Source of the DNA: Notolepis coatsorum
Taxonomy: Eukaryota > Chordata > Actinopteri > Aulopiformes > Paralepididae
Reading direction: 5' to 3'
Length of the DNA stretch: 64,000 nt
Assembly (NCBI GenBank): GCA_963971535.1
Contig: OZ020599.1
Location: 94,301,897 to 94,365,896 of the forward strand
Part shown: positions 33,193 to 42,116 of the stretch, piece after piece
Numbering within the stretch: position 1 is the first letter of the stretch
Layout: every line of letters starts with the position of its first letter
The notes under the pieces: generated by a model
Seen by the model: the letters and a program-made list of their open reading frames with translations, nothing else
The model's database searches: none
What the model was told of the DNA's origin: nothing
Position numbers and translations under genes: made by a program

Positions 33193-33410
33193 GTCTCATT
33201 CACCAAGGACTTACGACAAAAAGGGCTTTCTCTTAGGGCCATTTGAGACCTTTTCAGGGCCAATTTTGGGATTCACCAACCGTCCCAATAAAACATATAT
33301 AATTAATATTATATTATAAAAATATATTGTCTATATTCATGTTTTGCCCGAAAAGGTCTCAAATGGCCCTAAGAGAAAGCCCTTTTTGTCGTATGTCCGT
33401 TGGAGAATGA
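33193..33410. mobile_element. Foldback MITE with 41-bp perfect arms
   Basis: gacaaaaagggctttctctt at 33210 begins a 41-bp arm that is perfectly inverted before about 33392. Outer arms (caccaagga/cttacgac against its diverged complement) extend the palindrome to about 33193-33410. An AT-rich loop contains the alpha-satellite-like tatat run. No target duplication was identified. Confidence 0.75.
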
Positions 33411-34112
33411 CACCCCATACTGTAAGAAACTTGAGTGAATGAGATATTGCTATTCAAGTGAATGAGATATAGCCTATTTACACTTACTTATTGTATCAGG
33501 GGGACTTGGAAACCTGCTTCTCTACTCCTAGATCATATAGGTGTCCTCTTTAATGATGGAAATCGTGGCAAGTTAGTTATACACTATGTTTTAGAGACTG
33601 TCATAGAAACGCTACAGATTTACTTAGTTCTAAACTCACTTTAGTATACTGTATTTCCACTACTGAAAGGGGAGCAAACTCTTGTTTTTGGGTGTACTGT
33701 ATGCTTATTTATATATACTCTCGTCTTGAAGTGAGTCACATTCTAATTCACTGAGTCTAATGACACGGACAGTAAAACATTTAATAATCGATTAATCAAG
33801 GTACAGTAGCTGTAGAACCGGAAGGTGTGGGTGGGCAACAAGGCTAAGGCTACTAGGCCAAAGCACATAGTCGTCTGATGAGGCAACACAAGGAAGCAGA
33901 GAAACAGAGCCCCCTTGTGGGGTCAAAATATTTAACATGCCATATTCAAATGCTTCGAGTAAACTCTTTCACAATATTATTGTGTAAACGTACTGTAACT
34001 GTAGAAATAAATAAGTATGCTTAAAGGGGCACTTCACAGGAAAAAAACAATGTTGATTTATTTTCCACATAATCTCGCACACATCCAAAAACTCTAAACA
34101 AGGCTGCACACA

Positions 34113-35290
34113 TTCTGCACACAGGACCGCTACTGTTCCTAATTTATGCAAATAGCATGTCGTCAGCTTGTGACTGCAATTTGTTCTTGTTCGCAGACGA
34201 CTTAGCCCTGCTGGTCTCTGACAAGAACAAGTTACAGGTTGAAAAAACCCTCAGCTCGGAACTAGGCTAAATCTGCATATGGCTCACTGATAACAAACTA
34301 TCATTACACATGGGCAAGTCCATTCTCTTCGGTTCAAATAACAAACTCAGCAAGACCGACGGCTTCTCAGTTACAGTGGGTGACAATATTGTCACAAGGA
34401 AAGATGAAATTACCTACCTGGGTTCCATCCTAGAGGCTAATCTTTCCTGTGACAAAATGGCATCCAATGTAATAAAAAAAGTCAACCAACGACCTCGATT
34501 CTTATACCGGATCTCCTCTCTGGTAAACAAGAATACCCTGAAGACTCTGGCAGGAGCACTCATTCAAGGGTACTACGACTATGCTTGCACCTCATGGTAC
34601 CAAAGCACCTCAAAGGCGCTAAAAACAAAATTACAAACATCTCAAAACAAACTGGTCAGACTACTGCTTGACCTGACTCCTAGAACCCACCTCACCCCTG
34701 CCCACTTTGACAACCTAGGATGGCTTAGAGTAGACGACAGAGTACAGAAACTTGCAATGGGCCTGGTCTACAAGATACACTACACGACCAAGGTACCCAT
34801 GTACATGTAAAAATACTTCCCAGGGGTGCTCCAGTAGCACACCATGTTACCGCGCTGCGTCGCGGGACTCCGTGCTGCGTCACGGATCTGGTTGACTCCG
34901 AGTTCGATTCCCGGACTCGCCGTCATTTGCCGAATGTCTCCCCCTGCTCTCTCTCCCGTTTCACCCTACAACTGTCGGTCATGCTTGACCAGAAAAGCGA
35001 TAAACGCTAAAAAATAAAGTTTAAAAAAAAAAAAAATACTTCCCAAAGGTCAGTGAATACCACGATCACAACACCAGAGGGAGCTCCACAAATCATGTTA
35101 AACCCAGACTAAACACGTTTAGCAATTATGCCACATGAATGTGGAACGCCCTACCCAAAGCTGTAAAGGAATGTGAATCACTACCCACTTTCAAAACCAC
35201 TCTCAAGGGACACCTACGGGAGACTGCAATTCGAAACTGGCCCATGTAAATGTCCTAACCCAACCCCCTCCAATGTATAGTAAATGACCA
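34113..35290 (+). pseudogene. L2/CR1-like LINE RT, broken by SINE
   Basis: It starts within RT at GPLLFLIYAN (about 34120) and holds the catalytic FADDLALL at about 34193. An in-frame stop (tag at about 34265) follows the motif. The frame 34310-34810 (166 aa) then covers YLGSILEANLSCD, FLYRISSLVNKNTL, GYYDYACTSWY and LGWLRVDDRVQKLAMGL. The SINE interrupts at 34822; coding resumes at 35033 with the YFPKVSEYHDHNT homologue and ends at about 35250 (RNWPM). Relative to other copies it also lacks the RFGSNKG block near 35105. This is the longest copy of the LINE family scattered through the window. Confidence 0.8.
34823..35032 (+). mobile_element. tRNA-derived SINE (family 3) inside LINE
   Basis: It starts ggggtgctccagtagcac, has a B box (gagttcgattcccgg), then catttgccgaatgtctcc, and ends gcgataaacgctaaaaaataa plus poly-A. 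A target duplication of about 12 bp, AAATACTTCCCA, lies immediately before and after. The duplicated target lies inside a LINE codon run, so it post-dates the LINE. Confidence 0.9.
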
Positions 35291-35299
35291 AGTATGGTT

Positions 35300-35465
35300 T
35301 TGTCAATCTTGTAGACCAGGCCCATTGCAAGTTGCTGTACTCTGTCGTCTACTCTAAGCCATCCTAGGTTGTCAAAGTGGGCAGGGGTGAGGTGGGTTCT
35401 AGGAGTCAGGTCAAGTAGTAGTCTGACCAGTTTGTTTTGAGATGTTTGTAATTTTGTTTGACCAC
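35300..35465 (-). mobile_element. Inverted piece of the same LINE
   Basis: The inverse complement matches 34620-34770 (caaactggtcagactactgct, ctaggatggcttagagtaga). It lies tail-to-tail with the preceding forward copy and joins it within a few bases after cccaaccccctccaatgta. Confidence 0.7.
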
Positions 35466-35912
35466 CAGCAGCGATGTATTCTGGGACAATTGTTTTCTTG
35501 TGTTGTGTTAATTACAGCTCCGTGAAATTATGTAGATGATGAACATATAGCAAATATACCTTGTCTTATAGGGGCTGCTACCTTATTATTACATTGAGCT
35601 GTAATTAACACAACACAAAGATTCAATGTCCCTGACATCATCACTGGTGGTGGCCATATTCAAACTAATTTACTATCAATAACTGTCAAATGTGTGGAAA
35701 AAACTGTTTGGTTTTTGGACGTATATGAGATCATGTGCAAAATAAATCAGCATCGTTTTTCGCTACAGTGCCTCTTTAACAGCATACTCTGTTGCCTGTA
35801 CTCATCTACTGCCTTCACTGTAATCACAACCACTTACTCTATAGTCTATCCATAACACTGTATGATATAGCCATGTACAATAACATTATATCGTATACAT
35901 TTATCTATATCT

Positions 35913-36112
35913 GAAGGGGTGACAGTGGCTCAGGAGGTAGAGCAGTCACCTGGTAATCGGAAGGCTCCTCCCGGCAGCATGTCGAAGTGTGCTTGAGCAA
36001 GACAATAATCCCTAACTGCTCCCGATGAGTAGATTGGAACCTTGCATGGTTGCCTCTTCACTTCATAAAGTGTTTTTGTCCTCACCCATGGAAATACTTG
36101 CGGTTACCCTGC
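35913..36112 (+). mobile_element. tRNA-derived SINE (family 2)
   Basis: The head ggggtgacagtggctcagg with gaggtagagc is a good A box; the B box region is damaged (ctcctcccggcagc). The body gtgcttgagcaagacaataa and cttgcatggttgcctct is common in fish SINEs. It is followed directly by a minus-strand L2-type tail (about 36125-36310). Confidence 0.7.
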
Positions 36113-36310
36113 ATGTAAATGATCTTAGATTAGATTCAAATGTATTGTCATTATACAGCAGTACAGTACAACAAAAAGTTTAGCATCCAACCAGAGTGGA
36201 AATGTAGCAGTAAAGTGTAACAGCAATATACAATGTACAGGTGGTTAAACTGGGTACAAAATATATAAATTAGTACTACTGAGTGTAGTGCTAATCAGAT
36301 GTATGTACAG

Positions 36311-36881
36311 AGTTATATTATAGTAAAGACAGTATGGCTACTACTGGTAGCAGCGTAACTAGTAAGAGTAGGATATGTACAGATATAGGACTATGTGCAC
36401 TGTGCAGGTAAGTACAGACAGGTGAGGATAGGTATATGGGCCATTCTACCAAATTGGTTCAAAGAAATATTTTGAAAATCTGTATGTTTTATTCCCAAAA
36501 CTGTGTCCGTATATATTTATTGTACCATATCTAAAGTACATACTAGTAAAATTACCGTACATTTTTTTTCTGAATCTTTTGGAATGTTTTTCCTCTCCCA
36601 AAATATGTCACTACCGAAACATAGTAATACACTATAGTAAAAAAAAGTATTATATTAACCCGTTAAGATTGTTTCCTTCCCTCCTCTAAAGAGTTTTTTT
36701 TTTTTTTTTTTTTTTATGTCTTGAAGGTTCACAATTAAATCAATAAAAATTACATTTTTACCAAATTTCAAAGTTCAATTGATACAATTCATCAAAATCT
36801 AAATGCAATCTTTCTCTGTAAAATGCATAACACTGATCATATTGATTTCAGAGTTAATGATTGATGAAATTGAACATACAT
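36311..36881. other. Intergenic, unassigned
   Basis: AT-rich with a poly-T run near 36690-36715. No gene seen. Confidence 0.4.
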
Positions 36882-36885
36882 TTAA

Positions 36886-37819
36886 CACTTTCCGTGCCAC
36901 TCACGAGATTTCTCGGTTTTTTTTATAGGTGGTTGCTAGCCACTCACGATATTTCTCAGATTTTTTTTTTTTTTTTTTAGCGATCTGAAAAATGATTGCA
37001 TCACCCGAGCCTACCCGAGTATAGCCGAGGGGCGCCGGCGATCACTGTGGAAAAAAGCGCCCCCTGTCGTCTCCCAGATGACATAAGTGATTTTGGAATG
37101 GACTCAATGAAAATGAATGGGGAAAAAAATCCGGTACTCCACATTTTCCAGTTCACTGATCCAGCCGGGGTTACCACAGTTCATTCTGGAACCTCAGATC
37201 CCCGCTGATCATGGAGATCTACAGTATCGCGTTGGATCCATACACGTATCGATTTTTTCAAATGGTGATCAGGAATTGGAATATACCAGTTGGATACCAT
37301 CTGATGTCAGGTAAGGACTCTATGTTATCAGTGTTAGGATAATCAGAGTAAGTTTGATGAAGTTATAAGCTGTTTTGTGAAATGTCTTCTTTCGGTTTCA
37401 CTGTAAAAGTCCGTGAGGAAATCAACGGAGCGATTATCCGTGCGCGGCCGTAATGTGCTTGCGTGCACGTATAATATTGATCATCTAGCGTTTATTTGAC
37501 AACGATTCATAAAAAGGCCAACGAATATCAACGTTGTGGAATATTCCACTAAAAGACGATTTTCATAGAATGCTCCAGAATGAGCTGTTTTTTATATCAA
37601 AACGGGGGCTTTTCTAACTGCTCTGAAACGGAAACGACGCGATAAAAAAACAATCTGCCTTGACAGCACTGACTGGAAAATAGTCTTTGGTAATGCGATG
37701 GGCAGATTAGACACATAGCCATAATTTAAAACATAGATTAGGTGATATTAACGTTAACATTGGCGCCGATGGTGGCATTCAGCCGGTAAAACGGAAAACC
37801 AGGCGTGACGCTCAAAGTG
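36886..37819. mobile_element. TTAA-flanked palindromic DNA element
   Basis: TTAA at 36882-36885 and 37820-37823. Ends CACTTTCCGTGCCACTC and its diverged complement GACGCTCAAAGTG. Sub-terminal gagatttctcgg repeats as in the element at 28306. No transposase frame. Confidence 0.65.
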
Positions 37820-38076
37820 TTAACCAATCAGTATCATAACACTTTAGTTTATAACTAAATATACTTTATTTTTTACATAGATACACATGGCTAGCAAACA
37901 TATTATTTTGAATAAAACCCCCAAAAGTTTACTTTATTGAAGAGAATATGTGTTCCATTCTGTTAAGCCGTAAGGTCCCCTTATAAGGGGACCCTGCTTT
38001 TCTTTATCATAAATCGATCAATCGAGACCGTATCATTGGAAAGCCACACTCATTGGCTACAACCCTGTCCAAAAAT

Positions 38077-38243
38077 GTCATGCATTCATGATGAAACATA
38101 ATACCTATTATATACATTTGATTTGGAAATAGTAGCGTGTCCAGGCGGCGTGTAACTGTTCCGCAACAGCGGCGTGTAACTGTTCCGCAACAGTAAGTGA
38201 CTTCCGGGGTAGGCCTGATTGGCCCCGACAAGGCACGTGACGC
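38077..38243. repeat. Inverted repeat flanking BEL, left arm
   Basis: 38135-38243 (cgcaacagtaagtgacttcc, tgattggccccgac) is the inverse complement of 47683-47775. 38077-38140 (catgcattcatgatgaaaca) is the inverse of 48343-48412. Together they show that the BEL element lies inside an older palindromic repeat. A 26-bp block (ggcgtgtaactgttccgcaa) is tandemly doubled only in this arm. Confidence 0.75.
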
Positions 38244-38336
38244 GCAACTTTCTCTGCCGCGCGGCACGCTCCGCGGAGCCGAGCGGCAGAGCTTACGGAA
38301 TTACGTAACCGTCCAAATACGCCATGACTCTCATTC

Positions 38337-38410
38337 GGCGCTATAGCTCACCTGGCAGAGCAGCGGTCCTGCGATCCTGCGGTCCGTTGTTGGTGAGTTC
38401 GAATCCCATC
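38337..38410 (+). pseudogene. tRNA-like sequence
   Basis: It has A-box-like TAGCTCACCTGGCAGAGC and B-box GAGTTCGAATCC at normal spacing, but the acceptor ends do not pair, the T stem has a mismatch and the anticodon region contains a doubled cctgcg. It is best read as a tRNA pseudogene or a SINE head, not a functional tRNA. Confidence 0.5.
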
Positions 38411-38495
38411 AAAACTTTTTTTTTTAACGTGATTTTTTTTTTTAACGTGTATTCTTTCGCCGGTTAAGGTTAGGCATGGTTAAGGTTAAGGTTAA

Positions 38496-39928
38496 TGTAA
38501 CTGAGGGGTACAATTCCCTGACTGTATTACTAGATATGATACTTACTACCACTACCTTTGTACTTAATATTCGGCCACCCAGTACACGGCATAAATATAT
38601 TATCATGAACACTCTCACGTAGATGAAACGGATCCAACACAAATGTACGAATTAGAAACAGGTCTTTATTTCCTACACAGCGATGGTGTGTAGAATAAGC
38701 ACTTAATCACTTAATTACATTTATGAATTGAAATAGTATGCACTTTTATGGCAAGGAGTATTCGTCGGTATATCAATAGATAATGTCCAATCTCTGAAGG
38801 CGCAGGTGGTAAATATACGACCTGGAATAGTTAAGGAATAACAGCAATGATACTTTAATGATTATAGGCTGGATACACTAGAGGGGGTTAATCCGGTCGC
38901 TTGTAAGCCGACAGGAGTAGGAGGGGGGGGGGGTAGAATCCAGCTGCCTCGTCCGGCCAAGGGTATCCCAGGTGAACCCACTGTAGTGCCGTTCAATGCG
39001 CCGGCGATCCTTGGACCACAGATGAAAGCAGGTGGACTCTTTGTGGGCCGGCTCTCTCCGGTCCACGGGGGAGAGATGTGGAGAGACCTCGTCTTGCAGA
39101 GCGTCTCCTCACCTTGCGTCCTCTCCAGGGGGGGGGGTTCCAACACACGGTAGTGTCGGGGGTCTTTATCCATAGAATAATCAAAGTATCCAAAGCATAA
39201 TCCGTGCCTGGGAAGGCGGGCTGTCGTCGGTAGAATAATCCGGTATACAGGTCCACTCGCTCGTCGGCTCTGGGGCTCCTCGGGTGCAGCTTCACATAGG
39301 GTCAACCACCCTGGGTAAGCAGCCAGTTCTCTGCCCGAAACGATGGGGTACTGACTACGGTAGTATTCTCACCGCACGAAGCACTATATATTAACAGACT
39401 ATTATTAGCTTAATAGACTACGTCCAACTCGACGATATAGTGCCAAATATGACTATTCAAATATTAATATACACGATGTCTCAATACCGATGGTAGGCCG
39501 AACTTGGCCTTACTCCCACACGTGGCATCGCGGGGAGGCTTTACGTCTGTGACTCTATTGGAGGGTAAGAAACTGGACTGAAAAGAAAGTCCTACTTTAG
39601 TAGCGCAGTATATATACGCACTATGAACAAATAGTCCCATTAGTGGTGCGGTAGCCAAATTCCTACGCGGAACTAGGACTTGTTCGTACATGTCGAGCGG
39701 TACGTTTGAACTGGGTCTGAGGGGTATGGCAGCCTGGCACCAAGGTCTCGACCAATAGTAGAATGGAGACTATTATGGGATGTTCAGTAGGCTAGAATGG
39801 ATATTCAATGCATATTGTACAAGGAATATACAAGGGATATCAGGGAATATTAGAGAATATACAAATACAATTAAATATATATATATAAATAAATATATAT
39901 ATTCGGTTTAATCTGGCCCTTCACAACA
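38496..39928 (-). repeat. BEL 3' LTR
   Basis: 1,433 bp, TGTAACTGAGG...CTTCACAACA in plus orientation. It is identical to 45949-47383 as far as I compared, apart from 11 against 13 G near 38925. Small open frames inside (for example 38993-39295) are identical in both LTRs and are not genes. Confidence 0.95.
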
Positions 39929-39940
39929 GCCACCCCCTGA
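39929..39940 (-). other. BEL polypurine tract
   Basis: On the minus strand the sequence just inside the 3' LTR reads tcagggggtggc, a purine-rich stretch in the expected place for second-strand priming. Confidence 0.6.
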
Positions 39941-40037
39941 ATAGGTCCCAGACCTAATCAGTTAAACGGAGACAGATTAATCACGTTGTCTATTTACACA
40001 TAAGGGTTTGCTGTAGGGGTCAGTCAACTTCACAAAG

Positions 40038-42116
40038 TCATAGGGTTGTAGGGTCATGGTCATCATCGATTGTGTCTGGGAGTCGAGGCAGTTCTATGAG
40101 CCTTGCCACGGGACGGGTGTAAGTGCGACCCTGGACGAGCACTTCAGCTGCTCGGACCTTGCCGTCGGCACCGGTGATCACTTTGCTTACGCGGCCGGCC
40201 GGCCACATAGCTCTGGGCAGTGATTGATCAATAACCATGACGACTGTTCCTTCTGTCAAATTGTCTCTCTCCTTTACCCACTTCTGGCGGGTCTGTAGAG
40301 ACGGTAGGTAGTGCAGTAGGAAACTGTTCCAAAACTTGTCGGCTAATACTTGGCTGTACCTCCACATTCGTCGGCCGTTCGCTTCTTCAGGCCGGTACAT
40401 TGTCTGGGGTAATGTGGGATCTAGCCGCCCCATCAGGAGTGTGTTGGGGGTAACTGGGTCGATATCCGCCACATCACTGGAGACATATCCGAGGGGCTTC
40501 GAGTTAAGTACTCCCTCAATCTCCGTGAGGACTGTCATTAGGACTTCTTCCGCCACAGTCTGGGCCCCAAGTACTGCGTACAGGGCTGTCTTTATGGAGC
40601 GCACTTCTCGTTCCCAAGTGCCACCGAAGTGGGGTGCGTTTGGGGGGTTGAATTGGAAATCAACCTGTGCTGGAGCGAGGTGGGTCTTAAGTTCTGGGCC
40701 CATAGCTTGGAAACTCTCTCTCAGCTCTCTTTCGCCGCCTTTAAAGTTTGTCCCATGATCGGACAATAGGGTAGACGGTCTTCCTTTCCGTGATATGAAT
40801 CTACGGAAGGCCATAAGGAATGAGTCTGTGCTCATGGTCGGGAGAAGCTCGATGTGTATCGCTCTGGTGGTCATGCATTTGAATACAATACCCCACCGCT
40901 TCTCGGTTCCTCTTCCTTTCTTTATGTGCAGCGGGCCAAAGCAGTCCATACCCGTTGAGTGGAATGGCTTGTCACCGATTCGGAGGCGACATGGAGGAAG
41001 GTCAGCCATCCTTGGTATGCTGGGCTGCGCGCGCCACTTGCGGCAGTCTAGACATGTTCGTTGGAAGCGTCGTACCGCCTCTCTTCCTTGTAGGATCCAG
41101 TAACGACGTCTGATTTCCGCGAAGACTCTTTCTGCTCCTGCGTGATGTACATCCTCATCGTATTTCTTTATAATCAGCTCTGTGACCTTGTGTCGGCTGT
41201 TCAATACGATCGGGTATTTAATGTCATCCGGTAGATTGGGGGCTCTGCGTAGGCGACCACCCACTCTGATGAGGGTGTGAGCGTCGCTCTCGGGGGCCAG
41301 GTGAATTAATCTGCTGTCGGATGGGACGGGCTTTCCTCCCTGTAGACAGGCCAATTCATCGGGGAACGAGTCTCTCTGGGCTCGCTGCAGTAGAAGCAAT
41401 TCTGCTTCCTCGTAGTTAGCTGCTGACATATCAGCGGGGGACTTGCACTCCGGGTGGTACCGCAGGAATGTTCTTTGTTGTGCACTCTCTATGGACGTGC
41501 AATCGTTTATGTTAGGGTCGGTGGAGGCTACGGTGCTCAATCCACAGAACACAGACTTCTTAATTTCCACCTCCTCTGGACTTGCTTCCCTCGGGATAGG
41601 CATGGGCCACTGTCCTTCCGGGAGTCTTAGGAATGCGGGGCCGTCACTGTAGACATTGCGACGGGTGAGGTCATCCAGGGGCATCCCCCGGGTGATGACG
41701 TCAGCTGGGTTCTGTTTTGTATCAACGTAGCGCCACTCTGTTTCTCCGGTTAACTCTTCGGTTAAGTCTTGAATCTCGGTGACTCTGACTCCCACGAAGA
41801 CTTTGTACTTGCATGAGTCCGATTTGATCCAGGCGAGTACCGTCGTGGGATCTGACCACAGGATTGTTCTAGACACCGGTATGGTGAGCTCACGTTGGAT
41901 GAGCGTGGCTAGGTGCGCTCCGGCTAGGGCTGCGCAGAGCTCTAGACGTGGGATAGATTGTTGCTTGCGTGGGGCTATTCTCGAGCGGGCGAGGACAAAT
42001 GCTGTGTAGATCTCTCCCCCCTGGTCTTGGGCCCGCAAGTAGGCTACTGATCCGTATGCGACCTCTGAGGCGTCACTGAAGACGTGTAAGTCCATTTTAC
42101 ATGTCTCTGGCCTCAC
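40038..42116 (-). CDS. pol: BEL/Pao RNase H and integrase
   Basis: 692 aa if counted from the GTG at 42116; the open frame runs slightly upstream and no ATG fits a real start, so it was once fused to the preceding frame. Order: RNase H at the N-terminus (VFSDASEVAYGSVAYL, then PRLELCAALAGAHLA and the WSDPTTVLAWI strand, residues about 10-130); integrase zinc finger (VHHAGAERVF ... CLDCRKW, about 310-360); catalytic core with D in GMDCFGPL (about 388), D in TLLSDHGTNF (about 453) and E in GTWEREVRS (about 500); then a C-terminal DUF5641-like domain (DPVTPNTLLMGR, ARLIELPRLP). The core is open and apparently intact. The family integrates cDNA. Without a complete RT it is probably not produced normally here. 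Confidence 0.9.
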   Translation of the reverse strand: MRPETCKMDLHVFSDASEVAYGSVAYLRAQDQGGEIYTAFVLARSRIAPRKQQSIPRLELCAALAGAHLATLIQRELTIPVSRTILWSDPTTVLAWIKSDSCKYKVFVGVRVTEIQDLTEELTGETEWRYVDTKQNPADVITRGMPLDDLTRRNVYSDGPAFLRLPEGQWPMPIPREASPEEVEIKKSVFCGLSTVASTDPNINDCTSIESAQQRTFLRYHPECKSPADMSAANYEEAELLLLQRAQRDSFPDELACLQGGKPVPSDSRLIHLAPESDAHTLIRVGGRLRRAPNLPDDIKYPIVLNSRHKVTELIIKKYDEDVHHAGAERVFAEIRRRYWILQGREAVRRFQRTCLDCRKWRAQPSIPRMADLPPCRLRIGDKPFHSTGMDCFGPLHIKKGRGTEKRWGIVFKCMTTRAIHIELLPTMSTDSFLMAFRRFISRKGRPSTLLSDHGTNFKGGERELRESFQAMGPELKTHLAPAQVDFQFNPPNAPHFGGTWEREVRSIKTALYAVLGAQTVAEEVLMTVLTEIEGVLNSKPLGYVSSDVADIDPVTPNTLLMGRLDPTLPQTMYRPEEANGRRMWRYSQVLADKFWNSFLLHYLPSLQTRQKWVKERDNLTEGTVVMVIDQSLPRAMWPAGRVSKVITGADGKVRAAEVLVQGRTYTRPVARLIELPRLPDTIDDDHDPTTL

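Larger units (their letters stand above)
34025..35775. mobile_element. TTAA-flanked TIR element carrying a LINE
   Basis: TTAA at 34021-34024 and 35776-35779. Inverted ends of about 70 bp: AGGGGCACTTCACAGG with gatttatttt and catccaaaaac blocks on the left, and their complements on the right (gtttttggacg, aaaataaatcagc, agtgcct). An inner inverted repeat of about 23 bp (gtgttgtgttaattacagct) flanks 35500-35620. A LINE inserted into it, and a SINE into the LINE. Confidence 0.7.

Noticed and set aside
38337-38410. Functional tRNA gene
   Set aside because: A and B boxes are present but the acceptor stem does not pair and the anticodon arm is disrupted.
38862-39305. 147-aa minus-strand frame, repeated at 46341-46760
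   Set aside because: It lies inside the BEL LTRs and is present in both LTR copies; it is altered only by the poly-G length difference. LTR sequence, not a gene.
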